A stretch of 64,000 nucleotides of DNA. Source: Odontesthes bonariensis. Taxonomy: Eukaryota; Chordata; Actinopteri; Atheriniformes; Atherinopsidae. The position numbers and the translations under genes are program-made. Location of the stretch: assembly GCF_027942865.1 (NCBI RefSeq), contig NC_134517.1, positions 17,304,009 to 17,368,008 of the forward strand, read 5' to 3'. The notes under the pieces were generated by a model. That model was not told the DNA's origin, searched no databases, and was given only the letters and a program-made list of their open reading frames with translations. This document shows positions 24,058 through 34,360 of this stretch, piece after piece (positions within the stretch are counted from its first letter, which is position 1; each line of letters begins with the position of its first letter).

Positions 24058-24187
24058 CACAGCCCTTTTAAGCCTGATTCTTACTCGGCGCAACCTCGCT
24101 TTGACCCATTCTTAGCGCGTTTGCGCCGAGTATGAATCAGCCTTTACTCGGCGCAAACGCGCAACTGTTCTGGCTCAAGAACCATTA

Positions 24188-24568
24188 ATGACGTCATCGA
24201 AAGCGCCAGCCCCTTCACAGTTCCTTCAGCTCATAAGCGCAGTTTGCGCCGAGAATGCGTCACATTTGCAGTTCTCTCCAGACCAGCGAGCGTCACTGTT
24301 GAGGAAACAAGCTGAAAAGCATAGGAAGAAAGCATACACAATGCCACCTGTGGTGTCACGTCAGCAGAGGCTGGCACATCTGATGCGGAATGAATTTACT
24401 CTGGGTGTAGAACTGTATATGTATCTCAGAGCTGAGCGGCTGCGGCAAAAACAGAAGAGAAGGTGGAATGTTCGTCCTTTGCAACAAGACGAACTTTGTC
24501 AAACGTTGTCCCAGTGTAACTTCATAGACGTGTCGTACAGATGTTTGTACACCGTAAAAAAAGAATAG
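24188..24568 (+). pseudogene. Harbinger-transposase-like N-terminal fragment
   Basis: 126-codon frame starting MTSSKAPAPSQFLQLI inside the terminal repeat. Near its end LRQKQKRRWNVRPLQ resembles the basic segment that opens many fish PIF/Harbinger DDE transposases. The rest of the transposase is absent, so this is either a first exon left by deletion or a decayed copy. The right end of the composite carries an inverted copy of the first 16 codons only (33438-33485). Confidence 0.4.
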
Positions 24569-24962
24569 TTGAGAATATTTGAAATTTACAGGCAACCGTC
24601 TGCATTCAGAATTGTATGTTTTGCCAATAATGTTCCCATCATAATCTTAACTATGATAACACTGTAATCTTTATTAAGAATTCTTAATTAAGTCAATTTT
24701 AAATTCCTTATTCTACCAACAAGGATTTTTCTTTTTGCTGAACAGTGACAATTCACTTTACTAAAAAAAGGCAATTGAGGTCATCACAATTTATCAATAA
24801 AGTATACATTCCTTTTGTAACTGTTCTACACAATTACAAAACTTCAATAATGTACAACAAACTTCACACTTTGTAAAAAACTTTATTTCCATAAGTATTT
24901 TTTTTAACAAAATCAAGTATTTTTTTTAACAAAATCAAGTATTTGTACCTACACAGCCTTAA

Positions 24963-25879
24963 AAGGGAACTCCGGGGCATTTGAAGCGCATTTCCATTGC
25001 TAGAGGTTGTCAAATACTGATAGTAGGACACAGAGAGGTGCAAATCGGCGCTCCCTGTGCGGCGATTGCGCTGTTTGCGCAGCCTGTCATGCTAGCCAAA
25101 TACGTGGTGGCCAAGGGGCAACTGCTAACCCTTCCACGTAAAACAACAACTTGCACACAGCAGAAACGTCACACCACTTTATAAACCATCCGACAATAAA
25201 GTCACAAGCCTTACCATCAAAACCATATGCATGGTTCTCACATTACTGGCATGGGGACGTTACAAAACAACTTTATAAACAGCATGTAACTCACCGGCTG
25301 GTTGTAGGCTCGCGCATGTGAAAGCCCAGAAGAGTCGATGGACGATAATCCCATATACAAAACAATTATCTTCTCTAGAAAAACTGCGTTCAAGTATTTA
25401 AAACATTAAAACAATATTACTGGGCATGTATTGCTGTAATGTTTTAAATACTTGAACGCAGTTTTTCTAGAGAAGATAACTGCTTTGTATATGGGATTAT
25501 TCTCCATCGACTCTTTTGGGCTTTCACATGCGCGCGCGTACCAACAACCGGTAAGTGACATGCTGTTTATAAAGTTGTTTTGTAACGTCCCCATGCCAGT
25601 AATGTGAGAACCATGCATATGGTTTTGATGGTAAGGCTTGTGACTTTGTCGGATGGTTTATAAAGTGGTGTGACGTTTCTGCAGTGTGCAAGTTGTTGTT
25701 TTACGTGGAAGGTTTAGCACTTGCCCCTTAGCCACCACGTATTTGGCTAGCATGACAGGCTGCGCGAACAGTGCAATCGCCGCACAGGGAGCGCCGATTT
25801 GCACCTGTCTGTGTCCTACTATCAGTATTTGACAACCTCTAGCAATGGGATTGCGCTTCAAATGCCCCGGAGTTCCCCT
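24963..25879. mobile_element. 917-bp foldback, TTAA target site
   Basis: Near-perfect palindrome centred at about 25420, arms of about 440 bp, termini AAGGGAACTCCGGGGCATTT and its inverse, flanked by TTAA (24959-24962 and 25880-25883). No protein. It lies inside the composite, about 280 bp beyond the end of the second gene. A 22-bp direct tandem repeat (about 24893-24945) sits just left of it. Confidence 0.9.
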
Positions 25880-26163
25880 TTAATGCACACTGGCTGATTC
25901 AGAACATGGGCCTGCACAACCTAAATGCTATAAGGTTCAACATGTCTGGTAAGTAAAAAAATCAATGTAAAATAAAGCCAATGATGGGCAACTATACTGC
26001 TGTATAAAGTGCAAAGTGCAATAACTACGCCAACATTGAAATAAAATGCCATCCGCATTTTTCTCTAAAACATAGCTGTACTACAACACCGTAAGAACAT
26101 GGGCCATCAAGGGGAACTTGATGTAACCAGTACGCTTTTTAAAATACAACGTCGTATTCACTC

Positions 26164-29100
26164 TTACAATGCAAGTTTGTTCTTCAGAGATCGCACACGC
26201 TGTGTGCATTTTGGACCGATTTCCATGAAGATATTTTGCAAAGTTTCGAAAGTATACTTCAGAGCCTTCGGGTAGGAGATATTCAGGGCATAAAGGAGGC
26301 CAAAAAGGTATGCCAGAGCAGTTGGAGTATCTGGGAGATCTTGCAAAACCACTCTCTCTTCGAGGAGGACTGCAATGTTTTGCACTCGCGTAGATGTCCC
26401 TGGACCACAGTCTTCACGAACATAAAGAATTCCCACAGCCACGCCCTGGAGAGCCACATCATCTACATCGGTCTCCTGAGGAAAAAAGGATTTTACACTC
26501 ACATTGACTTTGTAAATGTGTTCTGCCCTCTCCTGTACCATCTACTCATGACAAAACAGCTTATCAATGACAGCTCCCTCATCACTGAGATGTTTGAACT
26601 GTTGCCCTCAGGGAGGCGCCACAGGTGCAATTAACCCCACCCCCTCTTCTATTCATTACCTCCTCTTACACTAATACGCCATTTTTATTCTCTGTTGTAG
26701 TCTATTACTGTCCTACATATATGTCGGCATACTTTCAGTCTGAGTGTGCATGCGTACAGTGTACACAGTATATGTGTATATGAGAAATAAAAGGTATTGT
26801 GAGCCGTTATACGATTTCTTTGAAAAAAAAATGTAGTTCCTGTTTGATGTTAATGACTACTTACAAGGCATTCTCTGAAGAGTTCCTTAGGTTCATCACG
26901 GAGAAATACTGGAAGTCCTCGAAGAGCAGCGTCTTTGCGGTGCCAGAGGATGTCAGAGGTCTATGCCAAAAAAGCAGAAAAAAAACAACATGGTTAGTTA
27001 GGTCACAATAGTTGAGGTCATACACTTCCTTATAGTAAAAATCTTTATACTCATTTTCTTTTTACTCCCATAAATTAAAGGTTTTTCCCCAGCAACTACA
27101 CTGTTCCAGAAACACACACATAAATGGGACAGCTAAAAGAAAGCAAAACAACTCCAAGTGAATCATGATCGATCATGTCAATCTATGATATCAGCCTGTC
27201 CAGTTAGGATGCAACACTCATTGTGAATTTATTTTGCCTTCCGACTGGACAGTTGGCAAAACCGATTTCACAACGAGTGTTGCTTTCTAGCTGGACATGC
27301 TGATATCATAGAAGTAAGCTGACTGACTTGCTTTGCTGTTCCTTTTAGGTTTTTGAAGCAGTGCAAGGTATGTACATTGTTTATTTGTTTTGTTGGGTTT
27401 TTTTTTAAACCTGGTTTGAGCAGTCTTCCAAAAGGTAAGTATTTCAACCACAACATACCTCATCATCAAGCTTCGCCATGACATCCTCCATAGCCTTTCC
27501 AAAGGCTGCTTTTCGGGCACGGTACAGACGAAGTAGTTTGGGAGTGTATTCGTCCACTGCAGCTCTGAATGTCGTCAACAGCATCTTGTTTGTGATGCGA
27601 AAAAACTCAGCATCAATCTGTCAAATACACAAAGCAACATACACAAAAAGGTACAAGTCAAACAATGGAGGGGTTCTCAGGATACAGACGTCTACAGTAG
27701 TACCAAATTTGTAAATTCTTACCTGCTCTTTGAAAAATAAAGCAGGCCATCTGTCCTGCACTTCAGTCACCATCGGCTGGTCATCAACAAGCTCCCTTCT
27801 CCTCAGGGAAAAGGTCATTTCCATTGTTTCCCTTATGAATTTCTGATCGATTTTGGCTTTCTTTGATGCTTCCACCAAGAGCTTTCTTTGCTGTTCAAGT
27901 GAGGCATCATCCTGCTGATTTGGATGTTCAGGAAAATGATTAATCTCACCACGTTTGGCCTTCTTCAGTGTGTATGGTCCAGTCTCTCCATCTGTCTTTC
28001 TTTTGCTATTAAGGGAAACGTCACTGCAACCAGCCAGTCGCAGCTTTGCTCTGAAGTTGTTGAACTTGTTCCTGATACTGCCAAGCCATCCATCATAACC
28101 ATTGCCATCGACATCTCTGAGGCACGGATATTTGGTAATCAAAGCAACTGCAATCGATTCAACTTCATGAGGCTGAGGATACGCTTTTATAGCAAAAGCA
28201 GCATGGGCAAGTTTGTCAAGAATGTCTGTCTTAATGTCTCTTGTAACATCAATGCTTTTCTTGGTCTTCTCATATGCCTCATTGCCTTTTCTTAACTTCA
28301 GCTCAACATCAAGGGACAGAGCGGGGATAAGGAATGGACAGGGCCACTCTGACGCACTGCGCAAATTTCCTGAGGTGGTGGGCGAGGGGCTGGGTGAAGT
28401 GGCAGGTGAGATTCCTTTGGAGGAGCTTAAGCTTGCAGTGTCAAGTGACGAGATGGATCCAAGGGACTGTGATCGCTCCAAGGGATCTTCATAAGCTGAA
28501 TGCCCTTTCCACTTAATGTGTAGAACTGCACGTTCAGCTGGAAGTTCTGATATATCTGACAAATCGCAGCGGGCATTTTGGAATTCAGGGTCCTCAAACT
28601 GCAATTGGAAATCCCCCTGAAGTTGTAGTTTTTCTTTTATGAAATCCACAAGCGCATCCACAGACTCTGGCAATTCTTCAATTTGGACACGTCTTGCTTG
28701 ATCAGCGGATATTATGACTCTGAGCAACAGTACCTATGAAACAGGAAACATTCAGGATCAGAAAATATACTGCTCGAAAAAATAAAGGACACACCAAAGC
28801 AACTCCCAAGTCACACTCATATTTCTGTGATAGCCTGTCCAGTTACAAAGCAACTGATTGTGAAGCCATTTTGCCTACTTTGTCATATTTAACAAGCAAT
28901 GGGTAGAAATTACTGTTAATAACTAAAATACGGCCAAAATATAGTTATTCGTCAGGTGGAGTCACAGACCATTTCTCTTTTTTTTTTTCATCAATTCTTG
29001 CCTAGTTTTTGGTCACATGTGAATTTTGACAGTTTCACACCCCTTTAGTAACCACGAGGCGGTGTCTGTCACCCATTGAATTTGCTCAGGTAGTCCTACT

Positions 29101-29533
29101 CATCTCGGATGAGTGGCACTCACTGAGCAAATTGAGTGAGATAGACACCGCCTCATGGTACCTCCAGGTGTGGGACACTGTCAAAATGCAGATATGACCA
29201 AAAACTCTGCCAGAAAGGATGAAAAAAGAAAAATGGTCTGTGACACCATCTGATGAATAACTGGTTTTGGGGCGTATTTTGACTATTACCTCTACTTTCT
29301 AGCCATTGCTTGTTAAATTCGCACAACAGTAAGCAAAATGGATTCACACTGCATGTTGCTTCGTAACTGGACAGGCTGGTATCACAGAAGTATGATTGAC
29401 TGGGAGTTGCATTTCATTGCTTAGGTGTTCCCTTTACTTTGAGGCAGTGTAATACATTATACACAATACAAACACATTCATGGAATTGGAATTTATGAGA
29501 CTAGTTTTGGAATAACGTTGTAAGACTCACCAT
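26164..29533 (-). CDS. Five-exon gene of the two-gene element (SAMD3-like-labelled family)
   Basis: Exons: 29533-29531 (only ATG, donor gtgagt), 28733-27723, 27617-27459, 26960-26865 and 26475-26164, all in phase 0, giving 526 residues. The N-terminus (VLLLRVIISADQARRV, then a SVDALVDFIKEKL segment and FEDPEF) looks like a PB1/ubiquitin-like fold. A Ser-rich linker follows, then a basic central part (SIRNKFNNFRAKLR), and a C-terminal region with VGILYV, PTALAYLFGLLYALN and LKYTFETLQ. It resembles proteins that fish annotations often label SAM-domain protein 3-like, although I see no SAM domain. Function unknown. The ATG exon overlaps the 3' end of the transposase-like gene (stop at 29541). 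A 684-bp MITE fills most of intron 1. All splice sites are canonical and no lesion is seen. Confidence 0.75.
27184..27310. repeat. Short foldback, deletion form of the 28768 MITE
   Basis: Inverted arms TATGATATCAGCCTGTCCAG and its near inverse around a short loop. The arms share GCCTGTCCAGTTA with the MITE at 28768-29451. In intron 3 of the five-exon gene. Confidence 0.7.
28768..29451. mobile_element. Tc1/mariner foldback MITE (TA ends)
   Basis: Ends TACTGCTCGAAAAAATAAAG and, inverted, TACACTGCCTCAAAGTAAAG, beginning and ending in TA. Long inverted arms (for example GCCTGTCCAGTTACAAAGCA and its inverse) run towards a centre near 29105. Occupies intron 1 of the five-exon gene. Confidence 0.85.
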
Positions 29534-29540
29534 GATTCGT

Positions 29541-32165
29541 CTAACAATGTGTCCTCAGCGTCACCCAGAGCCTTCCCCCAACAAGGTAAGCTGCCAAAGG
29601 ATAGTAATGATTCAATTGATTGACGTCAACAACTGTGATTTCACCATAGACACTGTCCTCTACTTGAAAAGACCTATGATGCTCAAAGTACCAGGCGACA
29701 AGCTTCTTTGACAAGAATAATACTTTGTCTCCATGGATAATGATGCTCAAAATTTTGAAAAACTCTGGCTGCCCATAGCAATGCCCAGCTGTGACAATCA
29801 TGCCTTGAGAATATTCTGTTCCAAACAGTTCGAGTTTGCGAGTAATAGAAACAGTGTCAACATGTGGCAATTTTCTTAACACCGCAGATCTCTGTGCACT
29901 GCCCAAAGTTTCCACCTTAACAGCTACAACTTTGTCGATGTACAAGTCAGACTTAAAGAGGCTTTGTCCAGCCAAATTGTATGCCATTAACTGCTGATGC
30001 TTTGTAGCTAAGGAAAGCAGTACATTCTTTGTGTTATGTATATCCCGAGCAACTCTCTTGAAGACACTGTGCTTTGCTTCGAACCTCATGGTCCATAGTT
30101 CCACTAACGGACCATAACAGCGTATGAGGTGTGGATAATGCTCAATTATGTGATGTTTCGGTTTTAAGACAAAATCAGGAAACGTGGCTTTAAGTAGCAA
30201 GCGATGATCTGATAACTTAAATGCCAGATAACTTAATGTTTCTTCTGTGAATTTGTCAGAAACAACTATTTGAACGATCTCCTTCAAGTCCATTAATATT
30301 TCCCATGATGGTTCATTCTCTGGGACGAGCCAACCAACCATGAGAGGAAGCAGTCGCAGCAGCGCCCAGTTTTCATGTCCATTCCCCCCAATAGACTTCT
30401 TTGAAAGGGCTGATTTAGCAATGACCTTTGGCTTGTTGACTTTATCTGTATATTTATAGGGGAATGATCTGATGCTGTGGTTAAGTCGGGCCAAAGTGAA
30501 AAATCCTTTAGAAATCAAGTCTGAAAGGCACAATGCTAATTCGATCGGAACAATGCCTTCAAAAGCGTCGTGCAAGACATCAGGGGGGAACCCCGTTACA
30601 GGATGAAAGTTGGACAAATGCTTACTCAAAACACACTCACGTTTAACACCATTTACACTCTTAATGGTTTCATTTCGCTTAAGCTCTTCCACAAACTCAT
30701 TGTGCTGTTCAACAGTTCTCAAAACAAAATCCCCTGATTTAACAGTTGCTATTTCTCTATGACTCACCAAGCAAAAACGGCAAAACTTATCCACAATAAA
30801 GCTTTCCTGGAATCCTGCTAAACCATGTGCTCCGAGATTATCTGCACAGACACAAAACAACTTTACATTAACGGTCGTCTTCAAGTTCTCCACAAAGACC
30901 CCATGTTGACCAACCAGCTTAAGATCCTTTATGAGGGGCTCTAAAAAACTCTCATAACCAAACTTCTTGACATCAACACTCTTTCCTAAAGCTCCCAACT
31001 GAATGGATGTCAAACCTGCCCTGAACTTCGCTGGTAAGTTTAGGATGACCCAATACACTCCAACTATTTTGTGGATCTTGCGTGATGTTCCTAACGGGTT
31101 GCACAATTCAAACTCATCAATGTAAAGGGCTATACTGATTTCTGTCTCTTCAGTGAGGGAAACATTGTGCTGCCTAAAGTAATGGCCATCCTGGAAAGTC
31201 CTGTAAACACCAGGCAAGTGCTCTTGACTCAAAACTAATGCACCTGAATAATCTGGGCGTCTCAACAAGTTTTCAAGCACCAAAGTCAAAGGTACATAAA
31301 CAAACGTGTTTCTACTATCTTGTGCGTATCGATATTCTACTGCCTCAATCAAAGGAAAAGTTTGTGCAAAATACAAGTTTCTTCTGTAGTCAGTGGATAG
31401 GCAGCCCTTTTCAGAAATTGTTGACAGCAATGGATTGGATGCAAAAACTGAATCAACTATCTCCTTAACAATTGTGTTCTCTGATGAAATGTTGTGTTTT
31501 GCCAGAACCTCTGACACTACCTGAAAAGCACTGGATTTTGAGCAAATCAATATATCACGTAGTCCCTCAATTATTGTTTGAACTGCACTTCGTGAGACAT
31601 GCAAAACGGTTTGCATAGACAGAAAAAGACTTGCAAGTTTGTGCTCAACTGTTGTACCATCAAAATTATCTGCTGTATGACTCGATTCTTGTGGAATGGA
31701 AGTTGAAGCAGCAATATCATCGTCATCAATACTTCCAGCTGCAGGTACAGCAAAAGGCTGAATCACAGTTCTAAAGTCATTTGTATCATATTGCTTGTGT
31801 TTTCTGCTTTTGTGTGAACTGAATGTTTTGTAAGTGTTTGTTTTAAAGTCACAGCCTGAAAAAGGACACTGAACAGTTTCTTGAATTTTGAGGTGATTTC
31901 CTAGGTGTTTAAAAAAATCCCTTTCAGAACATAATTCCTGAAACTCACAACATTCACATTTGAAATTCAAATTAGGCTGATTATGAACAAGTGCACCTTT
32001 GTTATGATATCTTGAGAGGTGTGACTTGAGGGCTCCTGGAGTTTTGAATACACACGGACAGTTGGAGTGCACACACGGCCAATGGTGGGGTCTCCTGTGA
32101 TGAAGCTGCTGGTGTCTGACAAGACTGTCTTGGTCTGCAGAGAAACCGCAGTACTTGCAGAACAT
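29541..32165 (-). CDS. C2H2-finger, TNP2/CACTA-like transposase-type protein
   Basis: Uninterrupted 874 codons from ATG 32165-32163 to TAG 29543-29541. I choose MFCKYCG as start because a TTTCAG acceptor lies 16 nt upstream (at about 32182) and the frame before it is intronic. Four C2H2 fingers at the N-terminus (C3/C6, C31/C36, C70/C73 and C100/C105 with paired His). The core has YIDEFELCNPLGTSRK (D350), CADNLGAHGLAGF (D442), CRFCL, DVLHDAFEG (D533) and LWTMRFEAKHSVFK (E696): spacing and context like the D-D-E of TNP2/EnSpm-CACTA and KDZ-type transposases. No lesion is seen. Leftward, directly followed by the five-exon gene. Catalytic assignment is by motif analogy. Confidence 0.78.
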   Translation of the reverse strand: MFCKYCGFSADQDSLVRHQQLHHRRPHHWPCVHSNCPCVFKTPGALKSHLSRYHNKGALVHNQPNLNFKCECCEFQELCSERDFFKHLGNHLKIQETVQCPFSGCDFKTNTYKTFSSHKSRKHKQYDTNDFRTVIQPFAVPAAGSIDDDDIAASTSIPQESSHTADNFDGTTVEHKLASLFLSMQTVLHVSRSAVQTIIEGLRDILICSKSSAFQVVSEVLAKHNISSENTIVKEIVDSVFASNPLLSTISEKGCLSTDYRRNLYFAQTFPLIEAVEYRYAQDSRNTFVYVPLTLVLENLLRRPDYSGALVLSQEHLPGVYRTFQDGHYFRQHNVSLTEETEISIALYIDEFELCNPLGTSRKIHKIVGVYWVILNLPAKFRAGLTSIQLGALGKSVDVKKFGYESFLEPLIKDLKLVGQHGVFVENLKTTVNVKLFCVCADNLGAHGLAGFQESFIVDKFCRFCLVSHREIATVKSGDFVLRTVEQHNEFVEELKRNETIKSVNGVKRECVLSKHLSNFHPVTGFPPDVLHDAFEGIVPIELALCLSDLISKGFFTLARLNHSIRSFPYKYTDKVNKPKVIAKSALSKKSIGGNGHENWALLRLLPLMVGWLVPENEPSWEILMDLKEIVQIVVSDKFTEETLSYLAFKLSDHRLLLKATFPDFVLKPKHHIIEHYPHLIRCYGPLVELWTMRFEAKHSVFKRVARDIHNTKNVLLSLATKHQQLMAYNLAGQSLFKSDLYIDKVVAVKVETLGSAQRSAVLRKLPHVDTVSITRKLELFGTEYSQGMIVTAGHCYGQPEFFKILSIIIHGDKVLFLSKKLVAWYFEHHRSFQVEDSVYGEITVVDVNQLNHYYPLAAYLVGGRLWVTLRTHC

Positions 32166-32829
32166 GGGAGATTTGTTATATCTGAAACATATAATCAGAG
32201 TATTCCAAATAAGTTTAGTATCCATAAGAAAAACCCTTGTGCTAGGAACCACGTAGCATACCAAAATAACATTGCATTACATTTAAGGTTACTATTTAAT
32301 AGCTAGCACATTTGATGTGCACAAGTTAGATGTCATCACAAACGTGGGCAATACGGCCTTACAGACGTACACTACTATCCATATAACAGCTAAACAGCAA
32401 CATCAAAACATAGATCATGACAACATGAACGACTTTGAGTCGTTTAATGTTAGCTTTACCAGTAAATGATATGGCTAGTCCCTGGTGAACAGGCAGCGTG
32501 TCACTAGACTAGTGCGATCAGCTAGCAAACATTGCACAACGCATGGTCAATGTGCGCACTGAAATCAGAAATACCGCGCTGGTAAAATAAGAGGGCCATA
32601 TAGTGTACCAAAGATACACTGCCGGTTTGTAAATGGGATAAACACACAGACAACATGGTTGAACATCTCTGCAGGACTTCACTCGAAATTTAGCTAACGT
32701 GATTGCCACATGAGCTAGCTTAATATCAAACACTGGGTCAAAACTAAAACATGGTGTGTATCGAAATCTCGTAATTCATAAAAACGCACACAGACCTTTT
32801 AAATTATGTCTTGAGTAGGACACAATATT

Positions 32830-33000
32830 GTACTTACAGCCTGGTAACGTACCTTTTCAAAGTTTGGCCATCCTGGCTGCATGTCAAGTGGAAAAAATTT
32901 CAACCGGAGAGAGAAACACGTTGCTCAGTCAGCCCTTCCAATTTCGAGAGGAAAGGTGGGAAACCCCGTGTCTTGGCCAGTAAGCGCATGCGCCGAATAA
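32830..33000 (-). promoter_or_regulatory. Probable promoter and leader exon of the element's genes
   Basis: A perfect NRF1-type palindrome GCGCATGCGC at 32984-32993. On the minus strand, donors gtacgt (about 32851) and gtaagt (about 32836) could end a leader exon joined to the acceptor at about 32182. Short ATGs in this leader meet stops, supporting a start at 32165. Confidence 0.5.
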
Positions 33001-33099
33001 ACACCTGTGGCGATTATGTATTTTCAATTAAGATTATTCACTATTGTATATTTGCACATCACTGAGGTGCGCCCTATCAGTTTGATGAGGATTTTTCTG

Positions 33100-33539
33100 T
33101 TCGTTAATAATTATTCATATTTCCTTATCCATTCAATTGTGAACATGCAATTACTTGAACAACGCGTAATTCTGTTTTTTACAGTGTAGAGGCGCACCCT
33201 CTCGGTCACCGCAGTCTCTGCAGTGTTCATGTTTCCTTTCTCTTGGTCAGCTGTTTCCGGTTGAGCTCGCACGAAGTCAGAAAAAAAGTTGTGTGCGCGC
33301 CCTTGCGACGCGCGAGGATTTTTTAGCTTGCGACGGGGGGCGTGGCGGAATTTTGGGTCACGTGACCGTTTGCGCCATTTGCGACCAGCTAGGAAGAATG
33401 GGTCAAAGCGAGGTTGCGCCGAGTAAGAATCAGGCTTTATGAGCTGAAGGAACTGTGAAGGGGCTGGCGCTTTCGATGACGTCATTAATGGTTCTCGAGC
33501 CAGAACAGTTGCGCGGTTGCGCCGAGTAAGAATCAGGCT
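33100..33539. repeat. Right end of the composite: doubled inverted terminus
   Basis: Two copies of the terminus in inverted orientation end at 33436 and 33539, each followed by TTA. The last 100 bp repeats the left-end block at 24138-24235 in reverse. The minus-strand frame at 33111-33485 that starts MTSSKAPAPSQFLQLI only reads through this repeat. Confidence 0.75.
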
Positions 33540-33545
33540 TTACAG

Positions 33546-34350
33546 ACAGCCGTTCCACTTCCTATTCGCCCCATTATAAAAAATTTGGCTGCAGTTCAGT
33601 TGATTTTCTCTGGGGGCGCTGGCGAGCGAGTGCAGAATGACCATTTTCCATAGGGCTGGCGCTAATAACTCAAAAAATGTCCCCGCTAGCGGCTGAAACC
33701 TGAAAATAATACTGTGATTTCTGACAGAGGGATGTGGATTTATATCGAAAGTACAATAACCTGGGAGTTATAGCTTTCTGTTTTCATACAGGTCTGGCAT
33801 TTGCGAGTCAGTATCCGCTAGCATCTAGCTAACGGAATCTGAATAACACACAGCTGATTACGACCGGCTGCTTTACGGCACTCGTCCACTGTGCCAGAGT
33901 GCTAACCTGGTGCCGCTAACAACAACCAAAGCTAAACCAGAGGCTAGTCAGAGAGTATGTAAAAGGGCTTTGCTGAAATCTGTAACTATTTGAGCTAACA
34001 CCTCTCTGCTAGCTCAGCGCTAGGACTGACCATGCCGTAAAGTGATGCCACATGCGTGACGTCACTCGGGATGCAATACTGACAATAAATGTGTATTTTA
34101 AACAAATCTATTGAGTCTAAAAAATCAAACCAAGTGCAGTTTGAAAGGATAATTTATCCTGCCTTTAGGAAAATTAAAATGAAAAAATATAAAAAATTTT
34201 ATCAAAAGCAATGGCTGCATCTAAGGTGGATTTCATAGTACCACCATAGAGTTCGGCGTGCTCTGCACTGCTTCGTTGGCGCCCCTAGAGTGCAGTACCA
34301 TCCGGAAATAGCCGCCAGTTTTCCCTGTCCTCATAATAGAGACTCTCTGC
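33546..34350. repeat. Non-coding repeat with inverted GGGGCGCTGGCG-type motifs
   Basis: GGGGGCGCTGGCGAGCGAGT at about 33611 and an inverted relative ending GTTGGCGCCCC at about 34285 suggest a MITE-like unit of about 0.8 kb. No protein. Confidence 0.45.
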
Positions 34351-34360
34351 TCTGGCTTCC

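Larger units (their letters stand above)
24071..33539. mobile_element. 9.5-kb two-gene composite element with Harbinger-like ends
   Basis: Inverted termini AGCCTGATTCTTACTCGGCG at 24071 and, reversed, ending at 33539; both are flanked by TTA (24068-24070 and 33540-33542), the 3-bp duplication typical of PIF/Harbinger. Each end carries more than one terminus copy: 24071 (L1), an inverted one at about 24113-24137 (L2), a partial one from 24138 (L3); on the right, inverted ones ending at 33436 (R1) and 33539 (R2). L1 pairs best with R1 over about 41 bp; L3 pairs with R2 over about 100 bp, so the pairs interleave. Inside are a plus-strand Harbinger-like first exon, a foldback, and two leftward genes (29541-32165 and 26164-29533). 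Whether these genes move with these ends is inference. Confidence 0.65.

Noticed and set aside
24963-25879. Palindrome considered as an RNA gene or CRISPR-like array
   Set aside because: There is one inverted repeat with TTAA duplications and no spacer series; a foldback transposon explains it fully.
26236-26634. 132-codon plus-strand frame
   Set aside because: Shadow of the last exon of the minus-strand five-exon gene.
33111-33485. 124-codon minus-strand frame starting MTSSKAPAP
   Set aside because: It reads from an inverted terminal repeat into non-coding sequence; only the first 16 codons match the left-end frame.
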